A DNA stretch of 11,900 bases, taken from Oscillospiraceae bacterium. GTDB taxonomy: Bacteria > Bacillota > Clostridia > Oscillospirales > Ruminococcaceae. The notes under the pieces were generated by a model that saw only the letters and a list, made by a program, of their open reading frames with translations, was not told the DNA's origin and ran no database searches. The translations under genes and the position numbers were made by a program. Positions 1 to 8,300 of this stretch are shown here, piece by piece. The stretch's first letter is position 1. Each line of letters starts with the position of its first letter. The DNA is taken from the NCBI GenBank assembly GCA_031285945.1, contig JAITVF010000117.1, positions 1 through 11,900 on the forward strand, given 5' to 3'.

Positions 1-937
1 CTACATGAAGGACTGGTCGAATGTCGTAATTCTGCGAGTGCTGCGCAACGAAAAGTATTGCGGCGACTTGATCCAGAAGAAGACCTTCACGCCGGATTAT
101 CTGACCCATGAGAAGAAGCTGAATCGCGGCGAGGAGGAGCTTGTGATCCTGCGGGATCATCATGAGCCGATTATAGACCGCGAGTTGTTCGAGAAAGCGC
201 AGGCGGAGTTAGCCCGCCGTGCGCCGAACGACGAGCAGAAAGCCAAGCACTCCAACCGCTACTGCTTTTCCGGCAAGATCAAGTGCGGCGTCTGCGGGCA
301 TTCCTTTGTGGCGCGGAGCAAAAAGCGGCAGGACGACAGTACATACAAGGCGTGGCGGTGCTATGAGGGCGCGAGGAACGGTGCGCCCCACACCGATAAG
401 GCAGGCAACGCGGTGGGCTGCTCCTGTCCGTCACTCAACGACGAGGACGCGAAGCAGCTCATGAAAATGGTAGTGAAAAATCTTCAAATAGATCGGGACG
501 GCGTCATCGGAAATCTCACGCAAATAATTAAAACCGCCACGCAAGAGCCGGACGGTAAAGCGGAACGCTTAGAGGCAAAGATATCCCAGCTCACCGAAAA
601 GAAGCGGCGATTACTCAGTATGTATCTTGACCGGGAAATCTCCACGGAGGATTTCAAACCCATGAGCGAGAAGCTGGAGCGGGAAATCGCTACTCATCAG
701 TCCGGGCTGGCCGCGCTGGAAAAGCAAGCCGAGTTGCAAAAAAACCGCGAGAAGCTCCTCGCAGATATGGCCGCGGTCATGCGCGGGATTTTAAGCGGCG
801 ATCAATGGGAGGACGCCTTCTATTCTCAAATTCTCGAAAACATCTTTGTCAACGGCGACGGCGGCGTGAACGTGAATCTTAGATTATTGCCTTACACATG
901 GGGTTTTTCGCGTCAGGAGCATTTCGGCGCGTCACTA
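1..937. mobile_element. Right end of a serine-recombinase element inserted in cotJC
   Basis: Everything left of about position 937 is foreign to the cotJ operon: the cotJC reading frame loses its family sequence there, and the recombinase frame occupies the rest. The far end of the element is outside the window, so its size, cargo and type (prophage, conjugative element or small skin-like element) are unknown. The boundary is placed from protein conservation of CotJC, not from a known core sequence, and could be off by several bases. Confidence 0.75.
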
Positions 938-985
938 CCTACATCTGTAAGTATTCCGGTAACCTCCCCATACGGGCAGCTGTAG
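2..985 (+). CDS. Large serine recombinase, C-terminal part (5' end off window)
   Basis: This is a site-specific DNA recombinase of the large serine (resolvase/invertase) family. The frame is open to the left edge, so the N-terminal catalytic domain with the active serine is outside the window. Residue numbers count from the Met at position 5. Residues 1-72 match the end of the Recombinase domain (VLRNEKYCGDLIQKK, then HHEPIIDRELFEKAQ). Residues 87-145 form a zinc ribbon with C94-x2-C97, C119 and C139/C141. Residues about 185-250 are a charged coiled coil, the part that in this family controls synapsis and direction. Such enzymes integrate or excise mobile elements and usually lie beside an attachment site. 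Here the 3' end runs into antisense cotJC: about the last 15 codons (from Pro312) and the stop are cotJC sequence. The gene converges on cotJC with no clear terminator between them. Family assignment is firm; excision or integration activity is inferred. Confidence 0.93.
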   Translation, partial: YMKDWSNVVILRVLRNEKYCGDLIQKKTFTPDYLTHEKKLNRGEEELVILRDHHEPIIDRELFEKAQAELARRAPNDEQKAKHSNRYCFSGKIKCGVCGHSFVARSKKRQDDSTYKAWRCYEGARNGAPHTDKAGNAVGCSCPSLNDEDAKQLMKMVVKNLQIDRDGVIGNLTQIIKTATQEPDGKAERLEAKISQLTEKKRRLLSMYLDREISTEDFKPMSEKLEREIATHQSGLAALEKQAELQKNREKLLADMAAVMRGILSGDQWEDAFYSQILENIFVNGDGGVNVNLRLLPYTWGFSRQEHFGASLPTSVSIPVTSPYGQL

Positions 986-1122
986 CGCTGATGCAAATAT
1001 CTCATTGCGGCGCCCATCTCGCCGTCGGGCCCGCCAAGCTGGGTCATAATTACCTTGGCGTTGGCGGGGTTGGGGGTTTTAATTTTAACCGGGTATTGCA
1101 GCTTTTTATCATAGCTCCACAT
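913..1122 (-). pseudogene. cotJC: CotJC spore coat protein, N-terminal fragment interrupted by the element
   Basis: CotJC is a manganese-catalase-like spore coat protein of roughly 190 residues. This ORF starts with the typical MWSYDKKLQYPVKIK, contains GGPDGEMGAAMRYLHQRY (with the probable metal-ligand Glu35) and GILTDVG, then loses similarity after Gly62. Seven unrelated codons and a stop follow. The missing part would carry the remaining metal ligands (the conserved TEE..H region and beyond), so this fragment cannot be an active catalase. The ATG at 1122 shares one base with the cotJB stop (TAATG), and the SD GAAGGAGG at 1133-1140 is strong, so translation is coupled and the 5' part looks intact and maintained. 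Either the gene is dead, or it is rebuilt when the element excises during sporulation. The second is an inference from the location, not shown here. Confidence 0.9.
925..952. other. Probable attachment-site junction (element / cotJC)
   Basis: Read on the minus strand, the conserved CotJC sequence GILTDVG ends with the GGT codon at 937-939. CotJC proteins continue with Thr-Glu-Glu and a conserved His, but here the frame reads SDAPKCS and stops. The junction therefore lies at about 936-939, inside or next to the minus-strand sequence ACAGATGTAGG. Serine recombinases cross over at a 2-bp core, and the GG of this codon is one candidate. The exact core cannot be fixed without the other junction. 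Confidence 0.6.
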
Positions 1123-1379
1123 TAAACTGACGCCTCCTTCTGCCACGGCCAAGGTCCGTCAACCCAGATCCAGCGGGCGCCGCCGTCATAGCTTTCCTTT
1201 GTTAACGGGCCAAAGTTTTCCTCATACTCGGCCACAGCCCTTTTACGTAGCTCCATATATTTTTTGTAGTGGGCAATGGCCGCCTGGTCGTCGGGATGGG
1301 TATCAAGGAAGAGAGCGACGTCGTTAAGGGCGAAGTCGCATACCTGCACACGCTTTAAAAGGATTTCACGCTCTGTCAT
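1122..1379 (-). CDS. cotJB: CotJB spore coat protein
   Basis: This 85-residue protein is the middle member of the cotJ operon. It matches the CotJB family in length and pattern: an N-terminal helical part (LLKRVQVCDFALNDVALFLDTHPDDQ is the conserved stretch, residues 7-32), a Lys/Arg/Tyr-rich middle, and a C-terminal tail rich in Trp and Pro (WIWVDGPWPWQ, residues 70-80). In Bacillus subtilis CotJA, CotJB and CotJC are found in the spore coat, and cotJ is expressed in the mother cell under sigma-E; that is family knowledge, not seen here. The ATG at 1379 lies inside the end of cotJA (14-bp overlap), with SD AAAGGGGGAG at 1387-1396, 7 bases upstream. The stop overlaps the cotJC start. The upstream extension of this frame into the cotJA repeat region is a shadow and was excluded. 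Confidence 0.93.
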   Translation of the reverse strand: MTEREILLKRVQVCDFALNDVALFLDTHPDDQAAIAHYKKYMELRKRAVAEYEENFGPLTKESYDGGARWIWVDGPWPWQKEASV

Positions 1380-1983
1380 TGCGGCACTCCCCCTTTCCCA
1401 TAAACGGGTAGTCAAGCTCGGCGAAAATTGTCCCGCGGGAAAATCCTTCCTCCGGCTCATAAACATCCTGAAACTCCTGTATCGGAACGTAGCACATCCC
1501 CGGCACCATTCCCGCGCATAAAGACGGCGCAGGCATTGGCTGCGTGTCGGGCCTTTGGTGAGGCGCAGGCATCGGCTGCGTGTCGGGCCTCTGGCACTTC
1601 GCGGGCGTCGTCCAGGTTGCGGCCCTTTGCTGCGGCGCGGGCATGGTATGTACTTCGGCTCTTTGCTGCGGCACGGGCGCAGTGCGGGTCTCAGCCCTTT
1701 GCTGCGGCACGGGCGCAGTGCGGGTCTCGGCCCTTTGCTGCGGCGCGGGCGTCGTCCAGGCGTCGGCCCTTTGCTGCGGCGCGGGCGTGGTATGTACTTC
1801 GGCCCTTTGCTGTGGCGCGGGCGTCGGCATAAGCTCGGGCCCCAATTCCCGCGCGGGCGTCTGCACGGGCATAGGTTCCGGCTGTGAGGGATAATACCCC
1901 GGTGAGTGATACTCACCCATGCTCCAGCCCGAATTCCTGACGGACTCGGCCTCAAGATACATGCCGGATTTGTTTTTCTCCAA
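1366..1983 (-). CDS. cotJA: CotJA-like spore coat protein with a long Pro/Gln/Arg repeat region
   Basis: This 205-residue protein is the first gene of the cotJ operon. The family core is at the C-terminus, residues about 160-196: CYVPIQEFQDVYEPEEGF followed by SRGTIFAELDYPF, which fits the CotJA pattern of YVP, an aromatic-rich stretch and RGT-F-ELD-PF. CotJA is usually only about 80 residues. Here roughly 110 extra residues form nine imperfect 12-residue repeats (54-161), typified by TPAPQQRAETRT, preceded by a Tyr/Pro-rich segment. The best start is TTG at 1983: a good SD, GAAAGGAG at 1993-2000, is 9 bases upstream. The first ATG (residue 8, 1962) lacks that spacing. It overlaps cotJB by 14 bp. 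The core assignment is strong; the role of the repeats (coat cross-linking or flexible spacer) is unknown. Confidence 0.88.
   Translation of the reverse strand: MEKNKSGMYLEAESVRNSGWSMGEYHSPGYYPSQPEPMPVQTPARELGPELMPTPAPQQRAEVHTTPAPQQRADAWTTPAPQQRAETRTAPVPQQRAETRTAPVPQQRAEVHTMPAPQQRAATWTTPAKCQRPDTQPMPAPHQRPDTQPMPAPSLCAGMVPGMCYVPIQEFQDVYEPEEGFSRGTIFAELDYPFMGKGECRNDRA
1501..1824 (-). repeat. Nine tandem 36-bp in-frame repeats within cotJA
   Basis: The repeats encode 12-residue units such as TPAPQQRAEVHT, TPAPQQRADAWT, TPAPQQRAETRT and APVPQQRAETRT. On the + strand the hallmark is CCTTTGCTGCGGC, recurring every 36 bases between about 1620 and 1820. The central units are nearly identical in DNA, while the units nearer the C-terminal core (QRPDTQPM type) have diverged. 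Because the unit is a multiple of three, copy-number changes keep the frame. The units abut with no spacers, so this is not a CRISPR array. Confidence 0.92.
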
Positions 1984-2306
1984 GTTTTTTCGCTCCTTTC
2001 AAAAACGATACAAGTATACAGGCGATCTTTTATAAATCTCCCTGCGGACCCCTGTTGCACTATTCTATGCTGAAAAAATCCCTCTGTTCGCCGCCGCCGG
2101 CCCCATAATTGCCGCCGTCGACCGAATTTGCGCGTTATGGGGGAAGAACAGGAATATTTTGGCGGCTTTGGCTTGTCCTTCTGAATTTTTACACGTCATC
2201 CGGTCAAACTACCGTTATATCGGATCGCCTTAAATCTCAGGCGATTTTGAGCGGGCGCCGGCAAAGCTTTCCGGCGACGAAACGTTAAGGAGTTTGGCGC
2301 CGGATT
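1984..2306. promoter_or_regulatory. Divergent intergenic region between cotJA and the glucan synthase gene
   Basis: No gene is seen in this stretch, which must hold the divergent promoters for both flanking genes. For cotJ, a weak sigma-E-like candidate on the minus strand is GTATACTT (2012-2019) with ATTTAT upstream (about 2033-2038); another partial -10 match is CATAGAAT (2062-2069), but it lacks a matching -35. Neither is convincing alone. For the rightward gene I found no clear sigma-A promoter; TTATAT near 2216 has no well-spaced -35. A TAAGGAG SD ends at 2292, 14 bases before the ATG at 2307, which is longer than usual. Confidence 0.4.
2224..2276 (+). other. Two small inverted repeats in the leader of the glucan synthase gene
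   Basis: The first has 7-bp arms ATCGCCT (2224-2230) and AGGCGAT (2239-2245) around an 8-base loop, followed by a short T run. The second has arms CGCCGG (2256-2261) and CCGGCG (2271-2276) around CAAAGCTTT, and the AAAGCTTT core adds further dyad symmetry. They lie just before the SD and could be an attenuator-like structure or a protein-binding site. No known riboswitch pattern was recognised. Confidence 0.35.
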
Positions 2307-5300
2307 ATGATTGATTCTACCAACAAAAAAAACCTGGCGGTAACCGCCGAGTCGGCTATAAAAGCGGGCTGGCGGGATAGTACCGCGCGAATTTGCCGCA
2401 AAACTCAGCGGGCTATGTCCGAGCTGCGGGCCCACTACCTCAAGGTAAACCAGCAGCCCCCGGCGAGCCCGGTAGAAGAATGGCTCTGCGACAACTACTA
2501 TGTCATCGAAAAAGAATGTAAGCAAACCCTACGGGATATCCGCGCCCTGTCGCGCAGGTGCTCCTACGGTGAGCTGGAGCGCTTTTACGCCCTTTTCGAG
2601 AGTGTGCTCTTTACCCATATGCCTCCTTTGGACGACGAGCACATGACAGAGCTTCTGCGGGGGGCGGAAAAAGCCCGCCATATAAGCGAAAATCAGTTCT
2701 GCTTTGTTCCCGCCGCAATCAAGGCTGCGCTTCTGCGTATGGTCTACAACGCCGTCTTTGAATCCAGGAGCGAGGATATGATCCGCTATGCCATTATGGG
2801 CTTTTCGCGGCTTACCTCTATAGATTTTGACGAGATCGTCTACCAGTGCTCCTGCGTTGAGCGGATTCTCAGCCGGGATCCCTCGGGAGTATACCCCGCA
2901 ATGGATTCGGACAGCCGCCGCCACTACCGCCACCTTATTGCCAAAATTGCCGCCGATACCCGCCGCCCCGAGGATGAGGTCGCCGAGGAAATGCTGAGCG
3001 CCTGCCTTGGCCGCGAGGGCGCGCAGGCCCACATAGGCTCTCCCATACTCGGCCACCCCTGCGTAAATGCCCCCAGGCTTCGGCGGGGGAGAGTCACCCT
3101 TATAGCGGGGGCTGCGCTTCCGGTTATTTTAAGCCTTCTTATATCCCTCATCACCGGTTCTATTCCGGTGGGACTCCTCTGCTTTTTCCCTTTGTGGGAG
3201 ATTCTAAGAACCCCGCTGTGGCAGGGAGCCATAGCCGGGGTGGACGCCGACTTTATCCCCCGCATGGATCCCAAAAAGGTAAAAGAAAAGCCTAAGACCG
3301 TGGTTTTGGTCTCTACCCTTCTTCCGGGGGCGGCCCAGGTGCCCGAGCTCGCCGACCGGCTTCGCCAGCTATATTACTCCAACTCCGACCCCGATATGTA
3401 CTACTGCGTCCTCGCCGATTTTAAGGAGTGGGATTTCCCCACCGACGAAAAGGACGACTCTCAGGTGACCGCCGCCCGTAAAATGATAGAAACCCTAAAC
3501 CGCAGGCACGACAACCGATTTATGCTCTTTTTGCGCAGCCGCACCTTTAACCGCACCCAGAACCGCTACAGCGGCTGGGAGAGAAAGAGAGGCGCGATCA
3601 CCGAGTTTATTCGCCACTTAAAAGGGGAGCCGGTCGGGCTGCACACCTTTGTGGGTGACGAAAACGCCCTGCCCCAAATAAAATACATTATCGCGCTCGA
3701 CGCCGATACAAACCTTCTTTACGAAAGCGCCCAGACCCTTGTGCTGGCGGCTATTCACCCCTTAAACGCGCCGGTTATAGGCGAGGACGGCGTGGTTGTT
3801 TCGGGCTACGGCATACTCACCCCCAAAATAAGCCCCGACCTCGGCAGCGCCAGAGCCACCGCATTTTCCCGCGTTATGAGCGGCTGCGGCGGAGTTACCG
3901 CCTACGATACCAGGGACAAGGACTTTTACCAGGACCTCTTTTTCGAAAGCATATTCGCGGGCAAGGGCCTTATCGACGCCGACGCTTTTTACGAGCTGCT
4001 TTCCGACCGCTTTCCCGAAAACCGTATACTCTCTCACGATATCCTAGAGGGCGCCTACCTGCGCACCGGCTTTGTCTCCGACGTAGAGATGACCGACACC
4101 GCCCCCTCCTCTATGGGGAGCTGGCTTTCGAGGCTTCACCGCTGGCTGAGGGGCGACTGGCAAAACCTGCCCTTCCTGGGCCGCAAGTACCGCGCGGGTG
4201 GGCGGGTTTACCGCAACCCAATCTCGGGGCTTTCCCGCTACAAGCTCTTTGATAACCTCAGGCGCTCTATAACCCCCGCAGCTTGCTTTTTGTGCGTTAC
4301 GGCGGCCCTCTTCGCAAAAGACCCCGCGGTCCAGGGGCTTCTCGCCACTCTTGGCACGCTGGGGGTAATATTTCCTTCCTTGTGGGCCGCGTTTTTTTCT
4401 CTGCTCTCGGGCGGGTTCTTTACCCTTTCCAGAAAGTTCTTTACCCGCACCCTGCCCCACGCATTCGAGCTTTTGAGCCAGGGAATATTCCTGCTCATCA
4501 TGCTGCCCGCCCAGACCGTTCTCACCCTGGACGCCGTCTGCCGCTCCTTATGGCGGACCTTTATATCCCACAAAAAGATGCTTGAGTGGACTACCGCCGC
4601 CCAGACCGATTCGCGCCGCGTCACCCTTCTGGGGCTATGCCGCCGCTTCTGGCTCGCCGAGCTTTTGGGGACGGGATGGCTTATTCTCGGCGCCCACTCG
4701 GCCCTGAGCCTTTTGGGGGCGGCCTTCGCCCTGTTTATCCCGGTCGCAAGGATCTCGGCCGTCCGCTCCTCCGACCCGGGCGGAACTCCTTCCAGGCTGG
4801 GCGCCTTTCAGCGCGACACCCTTATAAGCTACTGCGCCGCCATGTGGCGCTATTACGAGGATTTCGCGACCGCCGAGCACCATTATCTGCCGCCCGACAA
4901 TATCCAGCAATCCCCCGTTTACCGGGTGGCGGGAAGAACCTCCCCCACCAACATCGGCATGATGCTTCTATCGATCCTATCAGCCCGCGACCTCGATTTT
5001 ATAGATACCGACGGCCTTTACGAGCGGATCGACCGCACGCTTTCCACTGTCGAGGCTCTTGCGATGTGGCACGGAAACCTCTATAACTGGTACGACACCC
5101 TTACCCTTGAAACCTTAAAGCCCGAGTTTGTATCCACGGTTGATTCGGGCAACTACGTCTGCTGCCTTGTGGCGCTTATAGAGGGGCTTAAGGAATTCCT
5201 GCCCGAAAAGCCCTCGATAAAGAGCCTTATAACAAGGCTGCAGGCTATTATCGACAGCACCGACCTCACCGTCTTTTATAACAAAAAGAAGAATCTGTTT

Positions 5301-8300
5301 TCCATAGGGTACGACGTTCCTTCAGAAACGCTCAGCGATTCCCACTACGACTTCCTTATGAGCGAGGCGCGGCTCACAAGCTACTACGCCGTAGCCGCAA
5401 AGCTGGTGGGGAAAAAACACTGGGGAACCCTAATACGCACCATGAGCCGCTCTGGCTTTTACGCCGGGGCCGTCAGCTGGACAGGCACCATGTTCGAATA
5501 CTTTATGCCTCATCTTCTGCTGCCGGTCTACGAGGGCTCTCTGCTGGGCGAGGCCCTCATCTACTGCCTTTACTGCCAGAAGCGCCGCGTAAGGGAGCCC
5601 GACCTGCCCTGGGGGATAAGCGAGAGCGCCTTTTACGCCTTTGACAACAACCTAAACTACCAGTACAAGGCCCACGGCGTGCGCAAGATCGGGGTTAAGC
5701 GGTATCTTGACCGCGACCTCGTAATCTCCCCCTACTCTACTTTTCTTACCATTCCCTGGAGCCCCAACTCATCGATGGACAATCTGCGCCGCCTGCGGGA
5801 TCTGGGGGTTTACGGGCGGTACGGCTTTTTTGAAGCGGTGGACTTTACCGCCTCGCGCGTAGGCGAGGGCAATCTTTCGGTCACCCGCAGCTATATGGCC
5901 CATCACATAGGTATGAGTCTTATATCCTCTATCAACGCCCTATTTGACGGCCGGATGCAAACGCGCTTTATGAGCAACGACTATATGAGATCGGCAGGTG
6001 AGTTTTTGCAGGAAAAGATAGCTAAAAGCACCGTAGTCTACGATGACCTTAAGAACACCGAGTCCCGCGGCGAAAAGCACGAGCGCCCCGGAATAAGCGA
6101 GGAGCGCCACGCCATCCACCCCCAGTCCCCCCGTGCGGTAATGCTGACCAACGGCGAAATCACCGATGTTTTAACCGATACGGGCGCGGGCTTTCTCACC
6201 CTTGGCGAATCGGACCTGACCCGGCGCTCAGCCGATCTTTTGCGCCGCCCTCAGGGCGTTTTTGCGGTAGTGCGTATGGAAGGCGTCACCCTTTCGGCCA
6301 CGGCGGCCCCTTTCTATGACCCGGGCGCTTATCACATGGTGGAGTATCAGGAGCACACGGTACTCTACCACGGCGAAAAGGGAACCGCCGGCCTTTCTAT
6401 GGGCTGCATGATGCACCCCACCATCTCCTGCGAGCAGCGCAGAATAACCGTTAAGAACCAGGGCCCAAAACGCGCCCGGGCCGAGCTGCTAATATATTGC
6501 GAGCCTGTCCTCTCCCCTAACCAGGACTACGGAGCTCACCCCGCCTTCTCCAAGCTGTTCGTCTCGGCCGCCTGTGACCGCGCTGCGGGAACCCTTACCT
6601 TTAAGCGAAGAGACCGGGACGCAACCCGCACCATGTATCTCACCGCAGGCTTTCTCGAGGACGTCCGCTTTGACTTCGAGACCCACCGCGAGCTGCTCTG
6701 CCCCTCGCCCGAAGGCCTTATGGCCCTCAAAAGCTTTTACAAAAAGCCCTTTGCCGGCGGCGACGGCGTTCCCGACGCCTGCTGCGCACTGCGCCTTTCG
6801 CTGAGCGTTCCCGCCGGGGGGGAAGCGGGAGTCACCCTGCTGCTCTGCGCGTCCAGGACCGAGGCCGAGGGTGTCTCGGGCATAATCTCAATGCGCAAAA
6901 TAGGCCTGCTAGACCAGAAAACCGCCGCCCGCTCCCTTTTGCTGGGGGATACCCTGGAGGGGAAGCTGGGCGCGGGGATACTCGGGCAGCTTCTCTTTTC
7001 GCAGCGGGGCGCCGGCGACCTTGCCGCCAGGGCCGCCAACAGCCTGGGGCAGCGCGGGCTCTGGCCGGCCGGCATCTCGGGCGATCTGCCCATAGCCCTC
7101 TTTGAGCCGGGCCCCGCCGAAAACAGTCTACACCCCGACGAGGAAATCAAGGATCAGCTGGTCGCCCTCGAAAGCTACCTGCGCCTTCACGGCTACCTCA
7201 GGAGCTCAAAGGTCGAGTTCGACCTTGTGATTCTCTATGAGCGCGAAATAGACCGGGAGGATATCTTAAGGCTTATCGGCGAAAACTGCGTACCCGGAAT
7301 ACTCGGGAGCCGCGGCGGGGTTTTTGTGCTGCACCGTGAAACGGCCGGCCGGGAGCTTTTAACCCTGCTTTCGGCGGTCGCCCGCCACATCTGGCGGCAC
7401 GGCTCCGCCGCCCATACCGGCGACCCCGGCGCCGGATTCGACCGTGCTGAAATTTTAAGCCTTTCCCCCGAGCCTGTGCCGGACGCCCCCGAGCTTGCGG
7501 TTAAGGGCGGCTGCTTTTTGGGCGGAAGGTTTTACTCGGACAGAGCCTCCCCCCTGCCCTGGTGTCACGTTCTTTCAAACCACGGCTTTGGAACGCTGCT
7601 CTCCGACCAGGCGCTGGGCTACACCTGGGCTTACAACTCCCGCGAGAACAAGCTCACCCCCTGGTTTAACGACGTCTCTACCGACAACAACGGCGAGATG
7701 CTTTTATTGCAGGAGGGAACCCGGCTATATAACCTCGTTCAGGGGTCTAGGGCCTCATTTTCGCCTCTCGACGCTCTCTATGAAGGCAGAAGCGGCAAAT
7801 TCTCAGCCTCGGTCCGGGTAAGCGTTCCCAGGAGGGGAAACGTAAAATATCTTGACGTAACCCTGCGCAACCTCACCGACCTGCCCTACCGGCTGCGGCT
7901 CGCCTACTACACCGAGCCCGTTCTTGGCGTTAGCCGGGACGCCTCACCCGTAATAGTCCCCCGCTTAAGGGATGGCGCCCTTATCCTCCACAACCCCTGG
8001 AACACGGCGGTGCGCAGCTATTCCGCAATCGGCGCCCCCGGCAGGGAGGATATCCGCTTTACGACCGACCGTTGCGCCTTCCTCTGCGGCAGCTGGCAGG
8101 AGGAAGCCGTATCCCCCTGGTCCGACGCCTGCGCGGCGGCGATACTTCCACTGGAGCTCCCCGCCAAAGGGGAGGAAACGGTCCGCTTTGCCCTAAGCTG
8201 GGGCTCAACGCCGGCGGCGGCCCTGTGGTCGCTCTTAAACGAGCCGGAGCCCCTTCTCGACGAAGAGCCCTGGCTGCGGATCAAGACCCCCGATCAGGCC

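Noticed and set aside
898..1152. + strand frame 898-1125 and the upstream 10-codon extension of the cotJC frame to 1152
   Set aside because: The + frame is the antisense of cotJC. The extension lies inside cotJB, and the conserved CotJC start MW is at 1122 with a strong SD.
1501..1824. 36-bp repeat periodicity as a CRISPR array
   Set aside because: The units abut directly with no spacers, vary like coding repeats, and lie in frame in cotJA.
1428..1894. Several + strand frames with repetitive Ala/Cys/Arg-rich proteins
   Set aside because: They are antisense readings of the 36-bp cotJA repeats, with no SD or family similarity.
1380..2060. Long minus-strand frame upstream of and continuous with cotJB (Arg/Pro/Ser/Lys-rich)
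   Set aside because: It is the shifted-frame reading of the cotJA repeats. CotJB family sequence begins at the ATG 1379, which has its own SD.
2205..2221. TTATAT near 2216 as the -10 box of the glucan synthase promoter
   Set aside because: No -35-like hexamer at 16-18 bases; the nearest, TTTACA, is about 21 bases away.
4044..5086. Medium-length antisense and shifted-frame ORFs inside the glucan synthase gene
   Set aside because: They overlap a continuous 2488-codon gene with clear domains; GC-rich sequence produces such shadows, and none resembles a known family.
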